This document shows positions 1 to 7,724 of a DNA stretch of 64,000 bases, in pieces. The first letter of the stretch is position 1, and each line of letters begins with the position of its first letter. A program made the position numbers and the translations under genes. Below the pieces are notes generated by a model. It had not been told where the DNA came from and did not search any database. It saw only the letters and a program-made list of their open reading frames with translations. The stretch comes from Oscillospiraceae bacterium (lineage in GTDB: Bacteria; Bacillota; Clostridia; Oscillospirales; Oscillospiraceae): NCBI GenBank assembly GCA_017622995.1, contig JAGAQA010000042.1, positions 1-64,000 of the forward strand, written 5' to 3'.

Positions 1-110
1 CATATCCTGTGTTATCTTATTCATAGCGGATAGGGTGGCACCTGCCTTTCGGTTTTGTCTGAGCAACTCAACCTTAGCACATGCCCGCCCTATTCGCTAT
101 TCTTTTTTTC
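1..110 (+). other. Long-armed stem-loop followed by a T-run
   Basis: No gene is seen here. Bases 23-35 pair with 88-100 (13 positions, one mismatch) around a 52-base loop, and seven T residues follow at 103-109. This resembles a rho-independent terminator, or the end of a structured RNA on the + strand, belonging to a gene left of the window. The loop contains smaller pairing possibilities but no recognised motif. Confidence 0.4.
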
Positions 111-201
111 TATCTGTCACACATCATTGTAACACCTACAGATTTGCAAAGGTTTTGAAAAAGAAACGCAGTAACGCACAGAGTTACCCCGTATAGAAGC
201 T

Positions 202-299
202 TGTAGGGGGCGGCGTCCCCGACGCCCCGTTTTCCCGTATTCCACCAGCCTGCAGGAATCGCTGCATACCACCGGGACTCCGGGAGGCCGTCCCCTACA
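202..299. repeat. MITE/REP-like intergenic repeat with terminal inverted repeats
   Basis: This 98-bp segment begins with TGTAGGGGGCGGC and ends with GCCGTCCCCTACA, so the ends are imperfect inverted repeats. It has no coding capacity. Palindromic repeats with TGTAGGGG-type ends are, from memory, common between genes in gut Clostridia. No target duplication was identified. Confidence 0.5.
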
Positions 300-301
300 T
301 T

Positions 302-376
302 CTTCCCCGAAGGGCTCGGCTCCCCCCTTGGGAGAGCTGGCACGGCGTTTATTAGCCGTGACTGAGGGGGTGCCGT
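302..376. repeat. Palindromic intergenic repeat
   Basis: Two adjacent hairpins are visible: one around CTCCCC-CCTT-GGGAG near 320-336, and CACGGC (341-346) pairing with GCCGTG (355-360). It lies in the gene-free stretch 111-496 together with the preceding repeat and the tRNA-like unit that follows. It resembles repeats known from gut Firmicutes, but no copy number can be given from this window. Confidence 0.4.
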
Positions 377-404
377 TTGAACGAAGGGGCACTCCCTCCG
401 GCCC

Positions 405-501
405 ATTGCCATCCAGCCGGCAATGCCCGACCGTCCACCGGACTGTTGGATGGAATCGTTCGAGCCTCGTTTCTCACCCGCAGCAAAAAAGCCCAGCCGT
501 T
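405..501 (+). repeat. tRNA-3'-end-like repeat unit, left copy, interrupted by the element
   Basis: This stretch matches 9037-9127 closely. It contains a GGCAATG hairpin, then a TTCGAGCCTCG segment and CACCCGC that mimic the T-arm and acceptor end of tRNA-Gly, then the left arm of a terminator hairpin (AAAAAGCCCAGCC). The right arm of that hairpin is found about 8.46 kb away at 8966-8980, on the other side of the mobile element. Confidence 0.6.
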
Positions 502-502
502 T

Positions 503-523
503 AGCGGGGTGTTCGTAAGACAG
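503..523 (+). other. Left attachment-end inverted sequence (attL arm)
   Basis: GCGGGGTGTTCGTAAGACAG is an inverted near-copy of 8943-8962. It abuts the CCGTT direct repeat, as expected for the recombinase binding arms of attL. The perfect palindrome TGAAAACCA-T-TGGTTTTCA follows at 539-557. Confidence 0.6.
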
Positions 524-561
524 TTAAATTCAACAATCTGAAAACCATTGGTTTTCAAGGG

Positions 562-585
562 ACGGCGTGGCTTCGGTCACGCCGT
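562..585 (-). terminator. Hairpin overlapping the recombinase stop codon
   Basis: ACGGCGTG and CACGCCGT form an 8-bp stem with an 8-base loop. The TGA stop of the recombinase lies in the stem and loop. There is no clear T-run, so termination efficiency is uncertain. Confidence 0.4.
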
Positions 586-2295
586 TTCTTCTTTCAGAAG
601 TTCGTCCAGAGGGATAAACCCGATGCCGTCATACTGGATGTGGATGTGCTGGGTGCGCTTGCCGTTGACCTTGACGGGGGCATCCACATAGATTGCCTTC
701 ACCAGTTCTCTCAGGGCATAGGGGTCAAGCTCCTCAATGCCCACATACTTGTGCGCTTTCTGGATGAACTTCTCAATATTTTCGTTCTGTCGTTCCTGTA
801 CTTCCAGATCCTTCCGGAGGGTAATGACCTCAGCTTCCAGCTGCTTCTGCTCGGCTTCGTAGGTCTGACTCATCATGTCAAAGCGTTCATCACTCAGCTT
901 GCCCTTGGCGTTGTCCTCGTAAATCTTAATGAACAGCCGTTTCAGTTCGGCAATCCGTTTTTCGTCGCGCGCCAACTGCTTCCGCGCGATTTTCATTTTC
1001 TCAGAGGATTCCACCCGCAGGTGCTGCTCCATGACGGAGATAAAGTGCTGCTGATGGTGCAGGATATAGCCGGTGACCAACTGAATATGGCGCAGAACCA
1101 GATGGTTCAAAACCTTTTCCCGGATGAAGTGGGCACTGCATTTTTCTTTGTGCTTCCAATGCAGAGAACACTCGAAAAAGGCACCTTCCGTCTTGTAATT
1201 GTTGGTTGCGCCGTAGTAGAGCTTCTCCCCACAGTCGGAACAGAATACCAAGCCGGAGAACATACTGGTTCTACCGGACTTGGTTTTGCGGTGCCGCTGC
1301 TCACGAATCTGCTGAACCTTTTCAAACACATCCTCCGGGATGATTGCTTCATGTGTATCATAGAAAACGGCCTGCTTCTCCTCTGGATTCAATCGCTGCT
1401 TTTTGTCCCAGACGGAATTCGTATAGGTTTTGAAGTTGACCGTACAGCCGGTGTATTCCCTCCGCTCCAAAAGATGAACCACGGTACTGCTGTTCCACCC
1501 GCATGGATTTTCAGGCACGGCGTTGGTAGGATTTCTGCCGTGGCCCTTGTGGTATGCAGTGGGAGTCAGCACCTTTTCTGCTTTCAACTGGTTGGCAATC
1601 TGCGATGGTCCTCGACCTTCCATGCAAAGTTCAAAAATGCGCTTCACAACCTTGGCGGCTTCCGGGTCAATGATCCAGTGCTTGGGATTTTCCGGGTCTT
1701 TCACATAACCGTATGGAACATTGGTGGTCAGCGGAACACCCCGTTCGCCTTTTGCCTTGTTGACTGCCCGGATTTTCCGGCTGGTGTCACGGGCGTAAAA
1801 CTCGTTGAACCAGTTCTTAATTCCGGCGAAATCATTGTTGACGCTGTTGGGATCGGCGGAATCGAAATCGTCGATGATGGCGATGAAGCGAACGCCGTTC
1901 TGAGGGAAGGTGAAGTTGGTGTACAGTCCGGTCAGTGCGGAGTTTCTGCCCAGTCTGGAAAGGTCTTTGCAGAGGATAATCCCCACCTTGCCGGATTCCA
2001 CCTGTTCCAGCATACTCTGAAAGCCGGGGCGGTCATAATTCGTGCCGCTGAAACCGTCATCCACGAAGAATACCGGATTCGGGAAATGATGCTCTTTTGC
2101 ATACTGCAAAAGGATGGATTTCTGATTTTCGATGGACAGAGATTCGCCCATCCGCTCGTCCTCCTGAGACAGTCTGCAATAGAGGGCGGTGATTTTTTCG
2201 GTTGCTCCTAACATTTCTGTTTCCTCCTTCGATGGAGCAACTGTCAGTACAGGATTGGTTGGCTCTATTGTATCAAAATTCGTGGTGTTTGTCAT
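577..2295 (-). CDS. Large serine recombinase (integrase of the element)
   Basis: A 572-residue site-specific recombinase that should integrate and excise the element. The resolvase catalytic domain spans about residues 34-180, with motif YCRLS giving the predicted nucleophile Ser43 and the arginines of SRLGRN (114-117). A recombinase domain and a Cys-rich zinc ribbon (CSDCG ... C-x6-C type, about residues 350-390) follow, then a long coiled coil and a C-terminal domain. Length and order match TnpX-like large serine recombinases of Clostridia. The ATG start overlaps the stop of the upstream small gene (ATGA) and has GGAGG nine bases before it. It is the last gene of the mobilization operon and lies next to the left end of the element. 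Confidence 0.93.
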   Translation of the reverse strand: MTNTTNFDTIEPTNPVLTVAPSKEETEMLGATEKITALYCRLSQEDERMGESLSIENQKSILLQYAKEHHFPNPVFFVDDGFSGTNYDRPGFQSMLEQVESGKVGIILCKDLSRLGRNSALTGLYTNFTFPQNGVRFIAIIDDFDSADPNSVNNDFAGIKNWFNEFYARDTSRKIRAVNKAKGERGVPLTTNVPYGYVKDPENPKHWIIDPEAAKVVKRIFELCMEGRGPSQIANQLKAEKVLTPTAYHKGHGRNPTNAVPENPCGWNSSTVVHLLERREYTGCTVNFKTYTNSVWDKKQRLNPEEKQAVFYDTHEAIIPEDVFEKVQQIREQRHRKTKSGRTSMFSGLVFCSDCGEKLYYGATNNYKTEGAFFECSLHWKHKEKCSAHFIREKVLNHLVLRHIQLVTGYILHHQQHFISVMEQHLRVESSEKMKIARKQLARDEKRIAELKRLFIKIYEDNAKGKLSDERFDMMSQTYEAEQKQLEAEVITLRKDLEVQERQNENIEKFIQKAHKYVGIEELDPYALRELVKAIYVDAPVKVNGKRTQHIHIQYDGIGFIPLDELLKEETA

Positions 2296-2591
2296 TGGGT
2301 ATCCTCCACTTTTTCTGTAAACTTTTTGGCGGTGATGCGTTCCAGCTTGTGGAGCAGATTCTCCGTTCCCTCAAAGCTGCCGGTGACGGTGTAAACTGTC
2401 CCGGAGATTTCTTCCGTGATGGTAAGCTGGGGAATCCAGTAGGCAGAGAGATTCTTCACATGGATTCGACCGTCCTCACCGAACCAGTAATTTCCAAACC
2501 GCTGTTTTTTGGATTGCTGAGAGAAACGGTACTCGGGAGCAGCGTTTTCTGCTTCCGGTGAGATCGTAAATTCTGTTTTTTGTTCTTTCAT
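2292..2591 (-). CDS. Small element-encoded protein (TnpW-like, unconfirmed)
   Basis: A 99-residue protein between the relaxase and recombinase genes, translationally coupled to the recombinase by a 4-bp overlap. It has a polar N-terminal half and a C-terminal segment with alternating hydrophobic residues (ISGTVYTVTGSFEG) followed by a basic helix. Small proteins with this segment are found beside serine recombinases in Clostridial elements and are sometimes named TnpW; I am not certain of the family. The start is supported by AAAGGA eight bases upstream. Its function is unknown, and the position suggests an accessory role in recombination or its control. Confidence 0.7.
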   Translation of the reverse strand: MKEQKTEFTISPEAENAAPEYRFSQQSKKQRFGNYWFGEDGRIHVKNLSAYWIPQLTITEEISGTVYTVTGSFEGTENLLHKLERITAKKFTEKVEDTQ

Positions 2592-2629
2592 AAATTGCGT
2601 CCTTTCTTGTGAATGACAGAATGCAGGAA

Positions 2630-4102
2630 TCAGATTTCCTGCTCCTGTTGATGATTTCGTTTTTGGGCCTGCTCAATATCCTTGCGGGCAGAGTCCACAC
2701 AGGATTTGATTTTCCAAAGCTGCTGGGAATCTGCCCGGATGGATTTGAACTGGGCATAGGTTTCCTCGTGTTCCTGCTCCAATTTGGCGTACTCCGTATC
2801 CAACTTGTGATGATCAAATTTGCCGTCCGGGAATTCTGCGGACAGTTTGCGGCGGGCTTCATAGAACTGCTTCAGCTCAGCGGCGTGTTTCGCTTTGTAT
2901 TTTTCCTTGGAACGGGTGAACTTGATTTTCTGCAAACCATCGTACACGGGCTTCATTTCGCGATAGGTATCCAGATACTGCGGCAGCTTGCGGATTTCTT
3001 TCATGCGGGCAGTCTGGCTGTCCAGTTTCGTTTTCAAAGAGTCGGAAGATTCCCGGAGTGTGTTCACCCGATTTTCCAGCGTGTCCAGGTCATGAATCCC
3101 GTTTTCCATGAGGTAGTTGAACAGAGCATTCATTTCCTTCAGGTTGTTGATTCGGGCTTTCTGGGAATAGGCTCCGGCGTTGCGGCGGTCAAAATAGGCT
3201 TGCAGGAGGGAAACCAAATCCGGGGCCTTGGGTTTGGACAGTTCAAACTTTACCTCTTTGAGCCATTCTGCCAGAGCGGCAATCTTCTTTCGGATATCCC
3301 AGATGGCGGCATTGGTTGCTTTCACCCAGCGGTTGAACTCGCCCTTCTCCGTTGTGATGCCCTTGTGCTCCATTGCCCGGACGGTGGGGCCTTCGTGAAC
3401 AGTGGGCAGTAAATCTACGCCCTGCCGTTCATAGCTGCGGTGGTCGATACGGCAGGGCAGCTCTTTTTCAGCAAACTTAGCATTGCACAGTTCCGCCCAC
3501 GCCTGCCGCCAGTGCTCCAGCGTTTCGGGACTGCCCCAGTCGGTGGTGGGGAGGGCATTGAACACATAGTCCCCGGTTCCATCCGGGATGCGCTCTCCAT
3601 TTTCGTCCAGCACATATTCCCGTCGCTGCTTGTTGCCCCACTTTCCGTTCGGCTCCATGGGACGGATGGGGCACATCACATGGAAGTGGGGATTGGAAAT
3701 ACCGTCCTCTTTGTCGGGGGAATGCACGGCGAAGTCCACGATCATGCCCCGGCTCACAAACTGCTCCAATAAAAACTGCCTTGCAAGTGCGATGTTCTCC
3801 TCCATGGAAAACTCGTTCTGCAAGGCAATGTCAAAGCTGTATGCAAGCTGGGCTTTCTTTCCACGCTCCACTTTCTCCACGGCGTTCCAGAGTTTTTCCC
3901 GGTCAGCGTACTCCGGCGGGGCGTGGACGGGCAGCAGGATTTCCGAACAGACCACGCCGCCCTTGCGGGTGTAGTCGCTGTCCTCACCGTAGGATTCACT
4001 GTGGAGCTTTTCGCCGGAACGGTAAGCGGCTGCGGCAACGGCGGACTGTCCGGCGCTGCGCTTGATTTGGGTGACATGAAAATGAAACAGTGCGATGGTC
4101 AA
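2630..4102 (-). CDS. mobA: MobA/MobL-family relaxase (MobQ type)
   Basis: A 490-residue protein predicted to nick the element's oriT and stay covalently bound to the transferred strand. The N-terminal relaxase domain (about 1-220) shows the opening typical of MobA/MobL, the catalytic tyrosine in AAYRSGE (Tyr27), and the metal-binding histidines at VHSPD (His127) and NPHFHVM (His139, His141). The rest is rich in charged coiled-coil helices, and no primase or helicase domain is seen. The start is TTG, overlapping the stop of the DUF3847 gene (TTGA), with AAGGGAGG just upstream. The matching oriT lies about 530 bp upstream at 4628-4665. Confidence 0.93.
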   Translation of the reverse strand: MTIALFHFHVTQIKRSAGQSAVAAAAYRSGEKLHSESYGEDSDYTRKGGVVCSEILLPVHAPPEYADREKLWNAVEKVERGKKAQLAYSFDIALQNEFSMEENIALARQFLLEQFVSRGMIVDFAVHSPDKEDGISNPHFHVMCPIRPMEPNGKWGNKQRREYVLDENGERIPDGTGDYVFNALPTTDWGSPETLEHWRQAWAELCNAKFAEKELPCRIDHRSYERQGVDLLPTVHEGPTVRAMEHKGITTEKGEFNRWVKATNAAIWDIRKKIAALAEWLKEVKFELSKPKAPDLVSLLQAYFDRRNAGAYSQKARINNLKEMNALFNYLMENGIHDLDTLENRVNTLRESSDSLKTKLDSQTARMKEIRKLPQYLDTYREMKPVYDGLQKIKFTRSKEKYKAKHAAELKQFYEARRKLSAEFPDGKFDHHKLDTEYAKLEQEHEETYAQFKSIRADSQQLWKIKSCVDSARKDIEQAQKRNHQQEQEI

Positions 4103-4404
4103 GCCCTCCCTTGGTCATGAGCATGGATTGCTTCCGCAAGCAAAGTCTGAACCTCCGGCAGAGCAAAGACGGATTCTGCAAAAGCATAGAACTCCACTTC
4201 GGTCAGAGCCTTCACAGCGGGAGCGACACTCTCCACAGTGGCACCACGGGTGATAAGCCGGTGTGTGCGCTTTCGCCGTTCGCCTTTCTCGCAGTAGGCA
4301 ATGCGGTTTTCGTACTGCTGTGCCTTGTGTTGGAGCTGGACAAGCTGCCGTTCACAGGCGGCTTTCTCCGCTTCCAGTTGGGATAAGGATTTTTGTTTTG
4401 ACAT
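4099..4404 (-). CDS. DUF3847-type mobilization accessory protein
   Basis: A 101-residue protein with a heptad-rich N-terminal coiled coil followed by a basic KGERRKRTHRLITRG segment and an acidic C-terminal helix. This arrangement is typical of the DUF3847 proteins encoded just before MobA/MobL relaxases in Clostridial elements. It may be an oriT-binding helper of the relaxosome (inference). The start at 4404 is chosen because AGGAGGT lies nine bases upstream; an in-frame start 48 bases earlier has no such site. It is the first gene of the four-gene mobilization operon. Confidence 0.8.
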   Translation of the reverse strand: MSKQKSLSQLEAEKAACERQLVQLQHKAQQYENRIAYCEKGERRKRTHRLITRGATVESVAPAVKALTEVEFYAFAESVFALPEVQTLLAEAIHAHDQGRA

Positions 4405-4440
4405 TTTTGAATGACCTCCTAAAAGATTTGGATAAAAAAT

Positions 4441-4620
4441 GACCGCCAGCATTTACTGACGGTCAGACTCACGATATGAAAACCTGGTCAGCGGGAACGG
4501 CTTGCAAAACCGTTTCCGCTGACCAAGTCTGCAAGGATAGCCGCATAGCGGCGCAAGGGGTGCAGCCCCTTGTTCGGAACACAGTGACGCCCCCAGACAT
4601 TCAGATGTCCGGGGGCGGTC
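4441..4620. other. Cluster of hairpins upstream of oriT
   Basis: Three inverted repeats occur in this gene-free stretch: GACCG-CAG with CTG-CGGTC (4441-4466), GGTCAGCGGGAACGG with CCGTTTCCGCTGACC (about 4487-4521), and GCCCCCAGACAT with ATGTCCGGGGGC (about 4590-4617). They lie between the mobilization operon and the nic region and may form part of the relaxosome binding region or the operon leader. Confidence 0.5.
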
Positions 4621-4627
4621 TCGCAGA

Positions 4628-4665
4628 GCGCACATACGGGATTACCCCGTATAGAAGTGCGCCCT
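4628..4665 (+). other. oriT: Predicted oriT with IncQ/pIP501-type nic core
   Basis: AAGTGCGCCCT at 4655-4665 matches the nic-region core of RSF1010/R1162 and pIP501 (MobQ family), whose known cleavage is within TGCG-CCCT; by analogy the nick would fall near 4661/4662. Directly upstream lies the hairpin ATACGGG (4634-4640) / CCCGTAT (4646-4652), enclosed by GCGCAC (4628-4633) and GTGCGC. An inverted repeat followed by this core is the normal arrangement. The strand nicked was not proven, and the mobA family agrees with the site type. Confidence 0.8.
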
Positions 4666-4855
4666 TAGTATAATAAGAGATTTTGATGTGGCGCTTCTCA
4701 ATATACTGCCATTACTACTGCCCTGTGTGCTTGAAGAATGTGCCCTCTAATGATAAAATACGCTCACTAAAGTTGAGATTTTTTCAAAAACTTTTTCCAT
4801 TTCTATTTTTTCTGCGTGTATAAGGGTGAAGATACCAAAAAAGGAGGTATGACAC

Positions 4856-5413
4856 ATGGATGACAATAAAATTCTGGATCTGTATTTTGCCCGGTCTGAA
4901 CAAGCCATTATGGAAACCGATCGAAAATATGGATCATACTGCTTTCATATTGCCAGCCACATTCTATCAAATCCCTCGGATGCAGAGGAAAGTGTCAATG
5001 ACACCTATTATACTGCATGGAAGTTGATCCCTCCCAGGAGACCCCAGCGATTCTCTACCTTTCTGGGAAAGCTCACCCGGAATCTCTCCATTGACCGCTG
5101 GCGGAAGAATACCGCCGGAAAACGGGGCAATGGAGAGACACAGCTGCTTTTGGATGAACTGGAAGAATGTGTCGCTGGATGCGAAAGTCCGGAAACGGAT
5201 CTGCTGAGGAAGGAGCTGACTGCTGCTCTGAACCGTTTCCTGCGTAAGCTGCCGGAAAAAGACCGTACTGTCTTTTTGCTCCGATACTACTACGCAAACT
5301 CTCAGCTGGAGATTGCCCAGAAAACAGGGCTATCCTCCAATCAGGTAAAGTACATTCTGCAAAGGACCAGAAAGGATCTGGCCAACACGCTCAAGAAGGA
5401 GGGTTTACAATGA
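4856..5413 (+). CDS. ECF-type RNA polymerase sigma factor
   Basis: A 185-residue sigma-70 family protein with region 2 at about residues 10-80 (SNPSDAEESVNDTYYTAWKLI, then FLGKLTRNLSIDRWRK) and region 4 helix-turn-helix at about 130-180 (LPEKDRTVFLLRYYY ... IAQKTGLSSNQVKYIL). The start has AAGGAGG ten bases upstream. The next gene, an apparent membrane anti-sigma protein, overlaps it by 4 bp (ATGA), the usual arrangement for co-produced sigma and anti-sigma factors. The pair is on the + strand within the element, opposite to the mobilization genes, so it looks like cargo. Its target promoters are not known. Confidence 0.9.
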   Translation: MDDNKILDLYFARSEQAIMETDRKYGSYCFHIASHILSNPSDAEESVNDTYYTAWKLIPPRRPQRFSTFLGKLTRNLSIDRWRKNTAGKRGNGETQLLLDELEECVAGCESPETDLLRKELTAALNRFLRKLPEKDRTVFLLRYYYANSQLEIAQKTGLSSNQVKYILQRTRKDLANTLKKEGLQ

Positions 5414-6912
5414 CTTCTTTTCAGCTTTTGAAGGGGCTTACCGGAATTGATTCCGAATTTCTGGTGAGTGTAGAACAGCAAACTGGCAAACAAAAAGAAA
5501 AGAAATCGCACAGGGGAATTCACAGACCGTTTTTGCTGGCAGCACTGATTGCCCTACTGCTCATGCTGGTGGGTTGCGGCATTGTGTATGTACTGCATTT
5601 ACAGGATCTCAAAATTGGTGAGCAAACCGTTCCTCAGACACAGTATGCCTCCTCCGGTAACCAAATTGGTGAAACAGAGGTTAATCTGGATGTCCTTTCA
5701 ATCCAAGGCATCAAGGGCACGCCCAATTACCTGGCGAATCAGGAGTGGCTTGCCTTCACCAACAGCTACACCCATACCGGAGGGGAATACTGGGAGAGCG
5801 AGCCGGAATACTGGGCATACAGCGTGCAAAATCAGGAAATGGTGGACAAGCTGGACGAGATTTGCGCCAAATATGGTCTGAAAATCATCGGAAAGCCATG
5901 GCATGAACATATTGACTGCAATGAATTTCTGACACTCCTTGGCATTGACAGCCTGCTGAAACCCGATGCCGATGCAGCACTTTCCATTCCCACAGGACGC
6001 TTTTTCCCCGGCGGTTCCTTTACAATTTACGGAACGCTGAAGCTTGCGAATACGGAAGATATGTTTACATACCATTGTATCAAAAAAGATGTGTTCTATG
6101 ATGTATTTGGATATGTTGATGCGGATGACCTGGCACAACGAAACTACACGACCACGGACGGTGTGGATCTACTCCTGTTGGAATCGGATCAAAGTGGAAT
6201 GATTTTGGCAGACAGGGAGGATTGCTCCCTGAGCCTTAGCATTGACCTGACAGGGAATGCCACATTGGAACAAATTGCGGAATGCTTTGACTTTACCGTC
6301 CACACCAATCCGCCGGATGCTGCCGCCGCCGATGCGCGGGAGCAGGCATCCCTAGAAGAGATGAACAGCAGGCAGGGTGATCCCAACATTCTCCGGCGTC
6401 CCACCTATGGAGAATACATTGAGGATTTGATTCAGGGCGATGAGATGCATCGTTCATTTAACCCCGAATACACACCGCCTTCCAAAGAATATGCTTTCTA
6501 CGATGTGGATGGAAACGGAACAGAGGAACTGCTCGTTTTCTACAACGGTTACATTGGCAGCATTGTAGGCATGAAAAACGGAACCACCGACGACGGAAAA
6601 TCCTACCACATGTATTTGTGTGAAGACAATGTTCTGGTTAATTTTGATTCTGAACCCAATGCCCTCGGAGAATACAGGTATCATATCTTCCGATTTGCCA
6701 ACGATGGTGACCCGGTTTTCTCGAATCCGAAGGAACAAAGCATTGTCCGGCTGAAAAAATGCGCAGATGGAACCTGGTGGCGAACCTCCTCCACAGAGCA
6801 TTACGCTGATTATGACACAGAAATATCCGAGGCGGAAGCTATGGAAATTCTGAACGCCTATAAGCCGGTAGATTTGGAGACACGGCCTTTGACGCAATTT
6901 GAAGATCCGTAA
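5410..6912 (+). CDS. Large membrane protein, probable anti-sigma factor
   Basis: A 500-residue protein with a short cytoplasmic N-terminus (about 1-38), one transmembrane segment (about 40-63) and a long predicted outside domain. Its 4-bp overlap with the ECF sigma gene and its topology suggest an anti-sigma factor: the N-terminus would hold the sigma factor and the outer part would sense something. The outside region is much larger than in most anti-sigma factors. It contains a calcium-loop-like DVDGNGTEEL near residue 364, similar to EF-hand or dockerin-like loops. No peptidase or enzyme motif was recognised. Sensor function is inference. Confidence 0.7.
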   Translation: MTSFQLLKGLTGIDSEFLVSVEQQTGKQKEKKSHRGIHRPFLLAALIALLLMLVGCGIVYVLHLQDLKIGEQTVPQTQYASSGNQIGETEVNLDVLSIQGIKGTPNYLANQEWLAFTNSYTHTGGEYWESEPEYWAYSVQNQEMVDKLDEICAKYGLKIIGKPWHEHIDCNEFLTLLGIDSLLKPDADAALSIPTGRFFPGGSFTIYGTLKLANTEDMFTYHCIKKDVFYDVFGYVDADDLAQRNYTTTDGVDLLLLESDQSGMILADREDCSLSLSIDLTGNATLEQIAECFDFTVHTNPPDAAAADAREQASLEEMNSRQGDPNILRRPTYGEYIEDLIQGDEMHRSFNPEYTPPSKEYAFYDVDGNGTEELLVFYNGYIGSIVGMKNGTTDDGKSYHMYLCEDNVLVNFDSEPNALGEYRYHIFRFANDGDPVFSNPKEQSIVRLKKCADGTWWRTSSTEHYADYDTEISEAEAMEILNAYKPVDLETRPLTQFEDP

Positions 6913-7011
6913 TCTCTGTCATGCAACTAACGACTAACCCGCTAAGAAATCAATACGAGCCAGACGTTCAACGCTGAGCCTACCACACCAATCGCTTTAG
7001 GGTGGCAGCTT

Positions 7012-7311
7012 TCATCTCGAACCTCTCCTGAGATTTTCTGTATTTTTCTTTGCTAGCGCACTCGCTGCTTTCTTCCGTTCTTTACTGTACGGCGGTGTCA
7101 GCCGAAAACTCAAGCGGCCCTTGCGAACTTCGTAAGTCACACAACCATTTCCATCGTCATCCAACTGGCGGCATTCGGAGGGATATTTCCTTGCAAATGC
7201 CGCCAGCCGTTTTTTCAAATCCGTGTTGTATGTACAGACCTCGATCAGCTCGTCTGCTTCGGTAAAATAGATGTTTGTTGCCTTTTGCTTCTTGGTAAGT
7301 CCTGTTCTCAT
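7012..7311 (-). CDS. Conserved small element protein of unknown function
   Basis: A 99-residue, basic protein starting MRTGLTKKQKATNIYFTE. Similar small proteins occur in many Firmicute integrative elements, but I know no function. The start at 7311 is chosen for GGAGGTTACT just upstream; a longer frame to 7416 lacks a ribosome site. The C-terminal 30 residues are strongly basic (KERKKAASALAKKN), which could bind nucleic acid. It lies between the cargo sigma pair and the excisionase-like gene. Confidence 0.7.
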   Translation of the reverse strand: MRTGLTKKQKATNIYFTEADELIEVCTYNTDLKKRLAAFARKYPSECRQLDDDGNGCVTYEVRKGRLSFRLTPPYSKERKKAASALAKKNTENLRRGSR

Positions 7312-7332
7312 AGTAACCTCCGCATTTAGAGA

Positions 7333-7357
7333 ATTTTTCCCGGCTCTTGAGCCGGGA
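7333..7357. other. Hairpin between small element genes
   Basis: TTCCCGGCT and AGCCGGGAA pair around CTTG. On the - strand an A-run rather than a T-run follows the stem, so it does not look like a normal terminator for the genes upstream. Confidence 0.35.
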
Positions 7358-7459
7358 AAGTAGGCTGTTTTCAGGCTGGAATTGCTCTGGACGATATAGG
7401 ATATGTCCCTAGGCATGCTATTGTCGATTTTCTGTTTTTACCGGGCCTTGACCGTGATT

Positions 7460-7660
7460 TTATCCCTTTCCGTTGGTCTGGCTCCGCAGCCATTCCAACA
7501 AATCATGCTTCATCACCAGCTTCCGCCCGCCAATCCGCAAGGTCGGAAAATTCGGGCTGTTCAAAAGGTTGTATGCCCCGGCTTTGGATATGCGAAGTAC
7601 CTCCGCAAGCTGCTTGGCATCCATCACATCGGGCAGGTTTTCCAATGGTTCTCTGCTCAT
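7460..7660 (-). CDS. Excisionase-family / MerR-like helix-turn-helix protein
   Basis: A 66-residue DNA-binding protein of the excisionase (HTH_17) type: MDAKQLAEVLRISKAGAYNLLN followed by FPTLRIGGRKLVMKHDLLEWL. It is expected to act as a recombination directionality factor or a small regulator of the element. The start at 7660 has AAGGAGA five bases upstream, and the longer frame to 7849 is not supported because it runs into the following sigma-like gene. It is transcribed with, and directly after, the sigma-like gene. Confidence 0.88.
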   Translation of the reverse strand: MSREPLENLPDVMDAKQLAEVLRISKAGAYNLLNSPNFPTLRIGGRKLVMKHDLLEWLRSQTNGKG

Positions 7661-7724
7661 AAATCTCCTTTCCGGCATCAAAAAAGCAGCCACGAAAACG
7701 CGTGACTGCCTAAAGTGCCTTGTG

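Noticed and set aside
640..2211. Long + strand open frame of 523 codons
   Set aside because: It is the antisense of the serine recombinase, which has clear motifs, a ribosome site and operon coupling.
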